Shown here one piece after another: positions 7,363-15,173 of a DNA stretch of 23,203 bases (positions within the stretch are counted from its first letter, which is position 1; every line of letters starts with the position of its first letter). Under the pieces are notes generated by a model. The model did no database searches. It saw nothing but the letters and a program-made list of their open reading frames with translations, and was not told the origin of the DNA. A program made the translations under genes and the position numbers. This DNA comes from Acidobacteriota bacterium. GTDB lineage: Bacteria > Acidobacteriota > Terriglobia > Terriglobales > Acidobacteriaceae. The stretch is from NCBI GenBank assembly GCA_021799405.1, contig JAJZAL010000062.1, positions 1-23,203 of the forward strand, in the 5' to 3' direction.

Positions 7363-8616
7363 GTGAAAGGCATTTCTCCGGCTGAAATTCAGGAACAGCT
7401 TGACCGCATCCTTGCCTGGTCTGCGTTTCAGAACAGCCGACGCTACCCGCGCTTTCTCAAGTTTATCGTCAACAAAGTGCTCGATGGCGCCGTCGAGGAG
7501 ATCAAGGAACGCACGATTGGTATTGCCGTCTTCGATCGGCCATTGAACTATGAGCCGGCCACCGATCCGGTAGTGCGGCTGGTGGCCGGCGAAATTCGCA
7601 AGCGTCTTGCGCAGTATTACGTTCAGCCTGATCACGAATACGAGCTGCGCATTGAGATTCCGCCCGGATCCTACGTACCTCTCTTTCGCTGGCCGCAGCA
7701 TGCAGCGGCTGAGAGTAGCGTCTCGGGAGAGATCCATCCGGCGCTGGAACAACTCGCCACCAGCGAGCCCAGCGTTATCCCGATTCCTGGCCTCAGGGGT
7801 GAGCTCCTCCATCGTTTTGCATGGTTGCGTACGCGGCCGCAGAGGCTGTGGTTCTTCGCCGCTGCAACGATGCTGGTCGTCTTGTCCGTCGCCGTTCCTG
7901 CTGGCGCGTTCTGGTGGACGCATGTGCGGCCACGGCGCATGCTCAACGCCTTCTGGGCGCCGCTTCTCACCAACGGCCCCTCCACGCTTATCTGTATTGG
8001 AGACTGGACGAATATCGCTCCCGCCCTCCATGATGCGTTGAATCGCACGCAGCAGGGAATCAGTTACGTCGGTCCTTATGATCTGGGAGCGCTTGCACGC
8101 ATGGTCAGCATTCTGGGTAGAAGAGATCGCGAGTTTTCGATCCTGTTGTCCAACGATGTGACGCTGACCGATCTGCGTTCCGAGCCAGGCATTCTGATTG
8201 GTTCCAGCAATAATCGGTGGACCCCTACGGTGCTGGCCGGTACTCGTTTTCAATTCCGCTTTGAGTCGGGAACCAACAGAACCCTTCTGGTTGATACGCA
8301 AAATCCCAGGACCGCGATCTGGACGAACGCCGCCGATTCCAGCCAGTCTCCAATGTCAGTGACTCGGGATGTTGGCCTCATTGCTCGCATCGTCAGTCCG
8401 GCCACCGGACAGATCGAATTGGTGGTTGCCGGCGCCGGCCAAGGCGGCACGACCGCGGCCAGCGAGTTTATAACCAATCCACAGTACTTTAAGCAGATCG
8501 CCGCCTACGCACCCTGGGACTGGGAAAACCGGAATAATGTCGAAATGATCGTTACGACCGACGTTATCAATGGCCGTTCCGGTCCTCCGCATCTGGTGCA
8601 CTTCGATGCGCGCTAA
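7363..8616 (+). CDS. Membrane-anchored winged-helix-like regulator with periplasmic domain
   Basis: A 417-aa protein started at GTG 7363, which has GGAGA at 7352-7356; an in-frame TTG at 7348 is the alternative. Residues 8-105 (RYPRFLKFIVNKVL ... IKERTIGIAVFDRPLNY ... DPVVRLVAGEIRKRLAQYY) match a cytoplasmic N-terminal domain common in Acidobacteria and often labelled adenylate-cyclase-like or winged-helix regulator. A single membrane helix lies at about 162-184 (RLWFFAAATMLVVLSVAVPAGAF). About 230 residues follow, presumably periplasmic, with blocks DLRSEPGILIGSSNNRWT, GLIARIVSPATGQIELVVAGAG and ASEFITNPQYF. The arrangement suggests a one-component sensor-regulator that responds to an envelope signal. 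No cyclase catalytic residues are seen. The gene stands alone behind its own promoter. The ligand and target are unknown, and the DNA-binding role is inferred from related proteins. Confidence 0.75.
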   Translation: MKGISPAEIQEQLDRILAWSAFQNSRRYPRFLKFIVNKVLDGAVEEIKERTIGIAVFDRPLNYEPATDPVVRLVAGEIRKRLAQYYVQPDHEYELRIEIPPGSYVPLFRWPQHAAAESSVSGEIHPALEQLATSEPSVIPIPGLRGELLHRFAWLRTRPQRLWFFAAATMLVVLSVAVPAGAFWWTHVRPRRMLNAFWAPLLTNGPSTLICIGDWTNIAPALHDALNRTQQGISYVGPYDLGALARMVSILGRRDREFSILLSNDVTLTDLRSEPGILIGSSNNRWTPTVLAGTRFQFRFESGTNRTLLVDTQNPRTAIWTNAADSSQSPMSVTRDVGLIARIVSPATGQIELVVAGAGQGGTTAASEFITNPQYFKQIAAYAPWDWENRNNVEMIVTTDVINGRSGPPHLVHFDAR

Positions 8617-8629
8617 CGGCAAATCGGGC

Positions 8630-8650
8630 GATTGGACGGATATGCCAATC
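8630..8650 (+). terminator. Weak hairpin after the regulator-like gene
   Basis: GATTGG and CCAATC form a 6-bp stem with a nine-base loop 14 bases after the stop codon, followed by a T-rich but broken stretch. It may be a weak terminator. Confidence 0.22.
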
Positions 8651-8679
8651 TTCTATCAGTTTGTTTGACAGCGATTCGC

Positions 8680-8988
8680 CTAGAACGATGCTGCGGGGCG
8701 CCGCGACCGCTCGATTGCTGCCCGCGCAGATCGCAAAAGCTGGAGCGTTTCCTGTGAAACGATCCCCGGAATTGAAGACTCGGCCATGAGGTAAGGGGCG
8801 GCGATCACAATGACGTCTGGATCGTAGACAAAAGTGGCAATCACGCGCGAATTTCGGTGGAATGATACGCCGTGCTTGTCGCGTGGATCTCCTTGCTTTC
8901 GGTCATGAATCGACCAACCCGCAGCTCGCAATACGCCCCGCCGTTTTTCAACTCGGGTGAGGTTGATGCTGGATCTGCGATCATTCAC
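8680..8988 (-). CDS. Hypothetical small protein, doubtful
   Basis: This is a 102-codon minus-strand frame downstream of the RND pump gene. Its GTG start at 8988 lies in the loop of a 14-bp hairpin, and no ribosome-binding site is evident, so translation from this start is doubtful. The second half (FVYDPDVIVIAAPYLMAESSIPG ... TLQLLRSARAAIERS) has ordinary protein-like composition and no stop, which makes it possible that a gene or gene remnant exists here. I do not recognise a family. The region would otherwise be about 390 bases without a gene. Confidence 0.22.
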   Translation of the reverse strand: MNDRRSSINLTRVEKRRGVLRAAGWSIHDRKQGDPRDKHGVSFHRNSRVIATFVYDPDVIVIAAPYLMAESSIPGIVSQETLQLLRSARAAIERSRRPAASF

Positions 8989-9002
8989 GATCGCAGATCC
9001 AG
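8969..9002 (-). terminator. Perfect 14-bp hairpin just after the RND gene
   Basis: CTGGATCTGCGATC (8969-8982) pairs perfectly with GATCGCAGATCCAG (8989-9002) around a six-base loop. It begins 7 bases beyond the stop of the minus-strand pump gene, the usual place for a 3'-end hairpin. No T-run follows on either strand, so it is not a textbook intrinsic terminator. It may act with Rho or protect the mRNA 3' end. Confidence 0.45.
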
Positions 9003-9009
9003 TCGATGC

Positions 9010-12000
9010 CTATCCCTCCGGGACTGCGGCTTTTGCCTCGCGCGGACCACGGATCACCAGATATACGGCGGGAACAAGGAACACCGTGACAATAACGGAC
9101 AAAGCCAACCCGCCAATGATGGCGCGCGCCAGCGGCGCATACTGCTCGCTTCCGGATTCAAGTCCCAGCGCCATGGGAATCATGCCCAGCAGCGTGGCCA
9201 GGGAGGTCATCAAAATGGGCCGCAGACGCACTCGGCAGGCCTCAACGGTAGCTTCTATGAGAGGCAGTCCCTGAGAGTGCAGCGTACCCGTGAACTCCAC
9301 AATCAAAATGCTGTTCGATACCACGATGCCGACCATCATAATGATGCCCATGAGCGACATGATGTTGAGCGTGCTTCCCGTGGCGATCAGAATCAGGACC
9401 GCGCCGGCCAATCCCGGCGGAATGGCCATCAGGATAATGAATGGGTCAATAAACGACTTAAACTGGGCCATCAGAATCAGGTATACAAGCAGGATCGCGA
9501 TGATCAGGCCCATCCCAAATTCATGAAACGCTTCATTCATCTCTACCACGGCACCGCGTACACCGATCACTGTGTTGCGATCATGTTTGGTCTTCGCAAG
9601 CAGACGATCAATACTCGCGCCAACGCCTTGAAGAGCTTCAGTCTCGGTGGATACATAAATATCGAACACCCGGCGGATCTGGTAATGGTCCACCTCGGTA
9701 GGCGTGTTGATTTCTTTGATCTTTGCTACCTCGCCGAGTGGTACGTAGCCCGAGCGATGGTCCCCACGGAAAAAGAGGCTCGAATTCGGACCGAACATCT
9801 TGCTTTCTTCGCTCGGCGCAAAGCCTTCGGGGCGCGCGCCACGCAGTGGAATATTCTTCAGATCCTGCATGGACATATTTTCAATCCAGCGGTTTGCGTA
9901 CTGCACAGTGACCATGTAGTTGTTGCCGCTCTTAGGATCGATCCAATAGCTGGGCGCGATCATGCCGTCAGAGGTGAGGGCAGTAATCACGTTGTCCACG
10001 ACGTCCCTCGCCGAAAGTCCAATAAGGCTGGCCCGCTCCCGATCAATGTCGAGCGCCAGCCCGGGATAATTGATGCTTTGCGGAATGTACACGCTGCTGA
10101 CGTTGGGCATTTTGCGGATCTTGACTGCCAGATCGCTGGCCAGTGCGTAAGCACCGTCCAGGTCCATTGAAGTGATTTGAATATCGATCGGAGCGGGTAA
10201 GCCCTGGTTGATCACTCCGTCCACCAGGCCGCCAGCCTGGAAATAGGTGGATAGCTCGGGCATCTCGCGCGAGAGCCTGGACTGAACAAGGCGCATATAC
10301 TCATAGCTGCCGATGCTATGGCCTTTCTGGAGGCTGGTTTGCACAAAGGCAGTATTCATCGATGCATTGGTGGTGTAAATCGCGGAGAGGTCGGGATAGA
10401 CGCCGATGTTGGAAACGATCATCCCCAGGTCTTTAGGCTTCACGATGCCGCGAATGATGCCTTCCACTTTGGCTATGTAATCGTTGCTTACCTCGATCCG
10501 CGTGCCCCTGGGCATGCGAATGTTGATGATGAACTGCCCGGGATCGGTGCGGGGGAAGTACGCGCGCCCCAGGAATGGAAAGGCGCCTGCAAGCAAGACC
10601 GCCATGCCGATGCATATCGCAATCGTGGTCCTTCCCGGTTGCCTCATTGCTCGCTTGGCCAGTTCTTCATACCAATCGAGCATGGCTTGAAATTTTTCGT
10701 TGAATTTTCTCTCGAACTTGGTAAAGATGCTGAATTTGGCTCCTTCTTTATGCTCAGTCTCGTCATGCGGCGCGATAAATTTAGAGCAATAGAGAGGCAC
10801 CACTGTCATGGCGAAAAAGTAGGATGCGAAGATCGACAGCGCCACCCCCAAAGCCAAAGGGGTGAAAATGTACTTGCTCACGCCACTGAAGAACGTGACC
10901 GGAAAGAAAACAATGGCAGTGGTGAAGGTAGCGGCCAGAACGGCCATGGAAACTTCGGTGCCGCCCTCCGCCGATGCCTGATAGGGCGATTTGCCCATCT
11001 CCATATGGCGAAAGATGTTTTCGAGAACGATGACGCCGTTGTCAATGAGCCGGGAGAAGACCAGCGCCAGACCGCCGAGGATCATCGTGTTAATAGAGCC
11101 GCCCATGAAATTCGTAATGAGCAGGCAAACAATCATCGAAAGCGGGACGGACAGCAGCACCGCAACTGTGGCGCGCGGACTTCCCAGGAAGACCAGGATC
11201 ATCATCGCGGTCAGCAGCAATCCAATGAGCGCCTCGCGCGATACATTGGCAATGGCCAGCTTGACGAAGACCGACTGATCGAATACAACCGCCGTTTTCA
11301 GTTGCGGCGGTATATCGACGAGGTGTTTGATTGCGGCCTTAATGCCGTTTACGATCGTGATGGTGTTGCTGTTGCCGCCCTGCTTGAAGATCGGTACATA
11401 CACCGAGCGCTGGCCGTCAATGCGGACGATGTTGTATTGCAGCGCGCCTGAATCGACCGCCTTACCTATACTCGCCACCAGTACCGAGGAATTGCCTACC
11501 GACTTCAGAGGCATCTCGTTCATTGATTTCGCGTCAGGGAACTGGCTATTCGCATAAATGTTGTAGTCTTTTGTTCCTATGCGCACGTCACCGGCGGGCA
11601 GAATCAAGTTGGAGCTGTTTACTGCTTGTACAACGTCGGCCACGCTCATGTTGCGTGCCTCCAACTTCAGCGGATCGACGTAAATCTGAATCTGCCGGTA
11701 AGTTCCTCCATAAGGCTGGGGCACCGATGCACCACGGACGTTTGATATCTGGTTGCGGACCTGGAACTGGGCGAGATCCTTGAGGGCGGTTTCGTTCAGC
11801 CCCTTTCCCTGCAGCGTGACCAGACACACCGGCTGCGTGGAGGCGGTCATGCCCAGCACCACTGGCGGCAGCGTTCCGGGCGGCAGGCGCCGCAGATCGG
11901 CCATCGCCAGGTTGGCGATGTTGCTCAAGGCCGCATTGGAGTCAGTCCCTGGCTTGAAGTAGATCTTGATCAAGCTTACGCCGGTGAGCGAGCGCGATTC

Positions 12001-12234
12001 GCTATGATCGACGTTGCTGGCCAAGGTGAAGAACCGTTCGAAGGTGTTCGTGATATCCGCTTCAATCTGTTCTGGCGGCATGCCGTTGTAGAATGTGGCG
12101 ACGACCACGACCGGCATATCGATCTCCGGGAAGAGATCCACCGGCATCCTCACAATGCTGACAATTCCCACGAGGGAAATGAGCAAACACAACATGAGGA
12201 TAAAGAAGGGGAACTTGAGGGCAAATTTCGGCAT
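9010..12234 (-). CDS. RND efflux transporter, inner-membrane subunit (AcrB/HAE family)
   Basis: A 1074-aa protein close to the length of AcrB (1049 aa). ATG 12234 has a GGGGGAGG site about 10 bases upstream. The usual plan is visible: TM1 at about 8-28, then the porter domain starting MPVDLFPEIDMPVV; TM2-6 at about 334-480; a second large periplasmic loop; and TM8-12 near the C-terminus. TM4 reads RLIDNGVIVLENI, so the AcrB pair Asp407/Asp408 corresponds to D398/N399. TM10 reads GIVVSNSILIVEF, so Lys940 of AcrB corresponds to S973. The Arg of RLRPILMTS is kept. No periplasmic adaptor or TolC-like gene is present; the upstream neighbour is only a short ORF ending in TAATG over the start. It would export hydrophobic compounds, but with partners encoded elsewhere and perhaps altered proton coupling. 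Confidence 0.93.
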   Translation of the reverse strand: MPKFALKFPFFILMLCLLISLVGIVSIVRMPVDLFPEIDMPVVVVATFYNGMPPEQIEADITNTFERFFTLASNVDHSESRSLTGVSLIKIYFKPGTDSNAALSNIANLAMADLRRLPPGTLPPVVLGMTASTQPVCLVTLQGKGLNETALKDLAQFQVRNQISNVRGASVPQPYGGTYRQIQIYVDPLKLEARNMSVADVVQAVNSSNLILPAGDVRIGTKDYNIYANSQFPDAKSMNEMPLKSVGNSSVLVASIGKAVDSGALQYNIVRIDGQRSVYVPIFKQGGNSNTITIVNGIKAAIKHLVDIPPQLKTAVVFDQSVFVKLAIANVSREALIGLLLTAMMILVFLGSPRATVAVLLSVPLSMIVCLLITNFMGGSINTMILGGLALVFSRLIDNGVIVLENIFRHMEMGKSPYQASAEGGTEVSMAVLAATFTTAIVFFPVTFFSGVSKYIFTPLALGVALSIFASYFFAMTVVPLYCSKFIAPHDETEHKEGAKFSIFTKFERKFNEKFQAMLDWYEELAKRAMRQPGRTTIAICIGMAVLLAGAFPFLGRAYFPRTDPGQFIINIRMPRGTRIEVSNDYIAKVEGIIRGIVKPKDLGMIVSNIGVYPDLSAIYTTNASMNTAFVQTSLQKGHSIGSYEYMRLVQSRLSREMPELSTYFQAGGLVDGVINQGLPAPIDIQITSMDLDGAYALASDLAVKIRKMPNVSSVYIPQSINYPGLALDIDRERASLIGLSARDVVDNVITALTSDGMIAPSYWIDPKSGNNYMVTVQYANRWIENMSMQDLKNIPLRGARPEGFAPSEESKMFGPNSSLFFRGDHRSGYVPLGEVAKIKEINTPTEVDHYQIRRVFDIYVSTETEALQGVGASIDRLLAKTKHDRNTVIGVRGAVVEMNEAFHEFGMGLIIAILLVYLILMAQFKSFIDPFIILMAIPPGLAGAVLILIATGSTLNIMSLMGIIMMVGIVVSNSILIVEFTGTLHSQGLPLIEATVEACRVRLRPILMTSLATLLGMIPMALGLESGSEQYAPLARAIIGGLALSVIVTVFLVPAVYLVIRGPREAKAAVPEG

Positions 12235-12371
12235 TACGGTTCGCCTCCCCCGTCTTCGTTGACGCCCTTTTTCGTGGTGCTTCCATAGCCGCGTCTCATC
12301 CGTGCGCCGTCTTTCATCTTCTGTGCGGTGTTTCGGGTGGGGAACATTTCTCGTCTCATCAGTTCATTCAC
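12234..12371 (-). CDS. Small ORF overlapping the RND start
   Basis: A 45-codon ORF starts at GTG 12371 (AAGAAGG about 5 bases upstream; an in-frame ATG lies at 12359) and ends at TAA 12236-12234, whose last A is the first base of the pump ATG. The peptide is very basic in its first two thirds (several Arg/Lys, NELMRREMFPTRN, GARMRRGYG) and ends acidic and Gly-rich (NEDGGGEP). There is no membrane segment or known domain. The frame is closed by TAG at 12387 on the upstream side, so it is not the visible tail of a longer adaptor gene. The TAATG overlap would allow translational coupling. It could be a leader peptide, the relic of a lost upstream gene, or chance. Confidence 0.4.
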   Translation of the reverse strand: MNELMRREMFPTRNTAQKMKDGARMRRGYGSTTKKGVNEDGGGEP

Positions 12372-12450
12372 GAGTGCCTTCTTCCGCAACAGAAGCAACT
12401 AAGGATGAGGCAAATTGGCCGAAAGATTTTATGCTTATAGATTTTAAGGT

Positions 12451-12479
12451 ATTATGGCCCGATGGAACGAAGATGTCAA
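12451..12479 (-). promoter_or_regulatory. Strong sigma70-like promoter for the RND gene
   Basis: Read on the minus strand, TTGACA (12479-12474) and CATAAT (12456-12451) are separated by exactly 17 bases. Transcription would start near 12444, with a leader of about 70 bases to the small ORF and 210 bases to the pump gene. Confidence 0.6.
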
Positions 12480-12809
12480 GATAACTGAGACCTTGGGGGA
12501 CAATTCCGGCGGCGTCCCGATAACGGAAGGACCGATCTGCCACGAACTAGCCCAGGTCCGATGAGTGTAGGCCGCCGTAAATCCTGTCTTTTTGCGTTGT
12601 AGCAGGGCATGACCTTAGTCGTGCCGGAAAGTCTGAAATCACGAAAATTTCGCCCCGCGTCCTCCCGAGCAAGAGGGCGTGAGTTGGTCTGTATGGTGGA
12701 TCTCCGGGTCCATTATTTTTCCCTCTGCTTCCTAGCCATCCGGCCCCATCCCAGCCATGTGATGAGGGGCCTTGCATCTCTAAGCACACAGGCATTTAAT
12801 TCCAACACG
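12480..12809. other. Divergent intergenic region, no gene
   Basis: About 330 bases lie between the RND promoter and the chosen start of the membrane synthase gene. The plus-strand frame is open back to 12609, with possible starts at ATG 12693 and 12762. The translation before 12810 has no ribosome-binding site and is unlike the membrane protein that follows. I see no convincing promoter for the plus-strand gene. Confidence 0.4.
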
Positions 12810-15173
12810 ATGAACATAAGTGACCAGGTTTCGCAGCTCCGGAGTGTCGCCGGATGGGCGCTGGTCCTGGTGGGCTTCAGCGCCGTCATCGGGCAAATCG
12901 TCCTGATGCGGGAGCTGATGGTTGTCTTCAATGGCAATGAGATGTCGCTCGGCATCATGCTGGCTACGTGGCTGCTCTGGACCGCCGTTGGAAGCCGCGT
13001 CAGCGGCATCGGCCGTCGCAGGCAGCCTCGCAACAGTCGTCCTCGGTGGATGGTTGCCGCGCTGGAGTGCCTGTTGGCTGCGAGCCTGCCGGCGACAATT
13101 TGGGCTTTGCGCTCGGCCAAGCCGCTCCTGCAAACCGTGCCCGGCGAGTTGCTCGGTCCGGCGCCTATGCTGGCCGCCGCGCTGGTCTCTTTGAGCGTGT
13201 TTTGTGCGGTTTCCGGGGCTCTGTTTGTGGCGGCTGCGCACATGTACGAGGAAGAGCGTGGAGTTGCCGCGCCCGTGGCCGCCGGCTCGGCTTACTTGCT
13301 GGAGGCGATTGGCTCGGCCCTCGGAGGAATTCTGGCCAGCCTCGTCCTGCTGCGCTTCCTGGAGTCATTTCAGATCGCCGCAATTGTGGCGCTGCTGAAC
13401 GTGGGTATGGCGGCTGCAATGCTCTTGCGGATGCGCCAGCGGCAGGCGATCGTGCTGGCGGTGGCGGAGGTGCTTGTGGCTGTTCCGCTGCTCGCATGGG
13501 TTGCGCCGCGGATAGACCGGGCGGCGCAGGTTCGCCTGTGGCGTGGTTTGCATCTGGTTGCGACGCGCGACACGATCTATGGCAACCTGGCGATCACCGA
13601 AGTGGGTACAGCCGGCAGCGGCGCAATCCGCAGCATTTGGGACAACGGCATGATCCTCGCCAACGCGCCCGACCCGAGCGCGGCCGAGGAGGCCGTCCAT
13701 TACGCGCTGCTGGAGCATCCGGCGCCGCGGCGGGTTCTGCTGATCGGCGGCGGCGTCAATGGCGGCGTGGCCGAAGCGCTGAAGCATCCCACCGTCGAGC
13801 GCATCGACTACGTCGAACTTGATCCGGCGTTGATCAGCATGGCGCGGCAGTTCTTTCCTGCCCAGGCCGCGGCGTTGCAGTCCGACCCCCGCGCGCATAT
13901 TCACTTCGCGGATGGCCGGCGCTATCTGAAGGCGGCGAGCGGTAGGTTCGACGTGATTCTGGTCGATGTCCCCGATCCGCAGACTGCGCAGTTGAACCGG
14001 TTCTACACAGTGGAGTTCTTTCGCTCTGCGCGCGCACACCTTGCGCCCGGTGGATTGCTGGCACTGCAATTGACCTCGTCGGAGGAGACACTCAGCCCGA
14101 ACCTTGAAACCTTTCTGCGTTGTATCCGGCACACGCTGGAGCAGGCCTTTCCTTTTGTCGCGGCGATTCCCGGCGGAACGATTCACTTCTTCGCCGCTGT
14201 GCAGCCGGCTGTTCTCACCGACGACCCACAAGTACTCATCGCGCGCCTGCGTGAGCGGCGCGTGAACACACTCTACGTGAGCCAGTACTTCATTCCTTAT
14301 CGCATGATGCCCGACCGAATGAAGCAGGTGAGGGATCAGTTGCGGCCGTCGGCCACGACGCCCGTGAATCGCGACTTTGCGCCTGTGGCCTATTTCTTCG
14401 ACGTTGTGCTGTGGAGTTCGCAGTTCCGGTCAGGTTATGCCGGGTGGTTCCACACGGTTGCGGGCATTCCGTTTCGCAGTCTCCTCAGCTCTGCGGCCTC
14501 ATTGCTGTTCCTCATCGCTGTCCTGATCGCCTTCGCACCTGGCCGCCAGAATCGCGCACGATCTGCCGCAGCGTTCTGCACCGCTGCCACCGGATTTACC
14601 TTAATGACCCTGCAGATATTCGTGCTGCTGACTTTCCAGTCGGTGTACGGGTTCGTCTATTATCAGCTTTCTATCCTTATCGGCCTGTTCATGGCGGGCA
14701 TCGCCGCGGGAAGCTGGCTTGGCCTGCGTGGCATGCGTCTCGACGGCCGCGCTCCCACACGCAAAATGGCCGTGACGCAGTTTCTGCTTGCGCTCGCCGC
14801 TCCGGTGCTGATGTGCGCGGTAGGCTCGCTGGCAAGGGCCTCCGGACCGGCCGCCACATGGATTGCGGCGCAGTTGGTCTTTCCGGCGCTGGCGGCGCTT
14901 TCAGGCGTACTCGGAGGGTATCAGTTCCCCATCGCGGCACGGATCTTCCTGCCAGAAAGCACCGGTAAGTCAGGATTGGGCGTGCTTTATGCCATCGACC
15001 TGATCGGCGGTTGCGCAGGCGCGCTGGTATTGAGCAGCTATTTGATTCCGGTGTTCGGATTCTGGCCGACGGCGTGGCTCTGCGCGGCCATCAACCTGGC
15101 GGCGTTTCTGCCGGCGCTGCGAGCCGGCAGAAGCACATCAGGTGCGGCAGCAGCTAGTGTTTGTGATCGCTGA
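12810..15173 (+). CDS. Polytopic membrane protein with spermidine-synthase-like domain
   Basis: From ATG 12810 the protein has 787 residues; the start is chosen because TM1 follows at once, although no clear ribosome-binding site is seen. About seven hydrophobic segments form the first part (to about residue 235). A Rossmann methyltransferase-like domain of the spermine/spermidine synthase family follows: IGGGVNGG near 312-319, the ribose-binding acid in YVELDP near 334, DGRRYL, and LVDVPDPQ near 384-391 with FYTVEFF after it. About seven more membrane segments complete the protein. The usual GGGDGG loop is GGGVNGG here, lacking its Asp, so aminopropyl transfer to putrescine is uncertain; another SAM-dependent reaction at the membrane is possible. 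The 3' end overlaps the convergent MEMO-AMMECR1 gene by 20 bases. A function shared with the AmmeMemoRadiSam genes is inferred from proximity only. Confidence 0.85.
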   Translation: MNISDQVSQLRSVAGWALVLVGFSAVIGQIVLMRELMVVFNGNEMSLGIMLATWLLWTAVGSRVSGIGRRRQPRNSRPRWMVAALECLLAASLPATIWALRSAKPLLQTVPGELLGPAPMLAAALVSLSVFCAVSGALFVAAAHMYEEERGVAAPVAAGSAYLLEAIGSALGGILASLVLLRFLESFQIAAIVALLNVGMAAAMLLRMRQRQAIVLAVAEVLVAVPLLAWVAPRIDRAAQVRLWRGLHLVATRDTIYGNLAITEVGTAGSGAIRSIWDNGMILANAPDPSAAEEAVHYALLEHPAPRRVLLIGGGVNGGVAEALKHPTVERIDYVELDPALISMARQFFPAQAAALQSDPRAHIHFADGRRYLKAASGRFDVILVDVPDPQTAQLNRFYTVEFFRSARAHLAPGGLLALQLTSSEETLSPNLETFLRCIRHTLEQAFPFVAAIPGGTIHFFAAVQPAVLTDDPQVLIARLRERRVNTLYVSQYFIPYRMMPDRMKQVRDQLRPSATTPVNRDFAPVAYFFDVVLWSSQFRSGYAGWFHTVAGIPFRSLLSSAASLLFLIAVLIAFAPGRQNRARSAAAFCTAATGFTLMTLQIFVLLTFQSVYGFVYYQLSILIGLFMAGIAAGSWLGLRGMRLDGRAPTRKMAVTQFLLALAAPVLMCAVGSLARASGPAATWIAAQLVFPALAALSGVLGGYQFPIAARIFLPESTGKSGLGVLYAIDLIGGCAGALVLSSYLIPVFGFWPTAWLCAAINLAAFLPALRAGRSTSGAAAASVCDR

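Noticed and set aside
7315..8301. 328-codon minus-strand frame opposite the regulator-like gene
   Set aside because: A shadow: the plus strand has the promoter, the ribosome-binding site and conserved domain blocks.
8872..10170. 432-codon plus-strand frame opposite the RND gene
   Set aside because: It is antisense to the clear RND coding sequence and rich in His, Gln, Arg and Asn, which is typical of a shadow frame.
10318..11451. 377-codon plus-strand frame opposite the RND gene
   Set aside because: A shadow of the RND gene; the composition (NRGP, HRKRDGQQHRN) is not that of a real protein.
12968..13822. 284-codon frame inside the membrane synthase gene
   Set aside because: Arg/Ala/Gly-rich shadow in a high-GC gene; the overlapping frame has membrane segments and the SAM-binding motifs.
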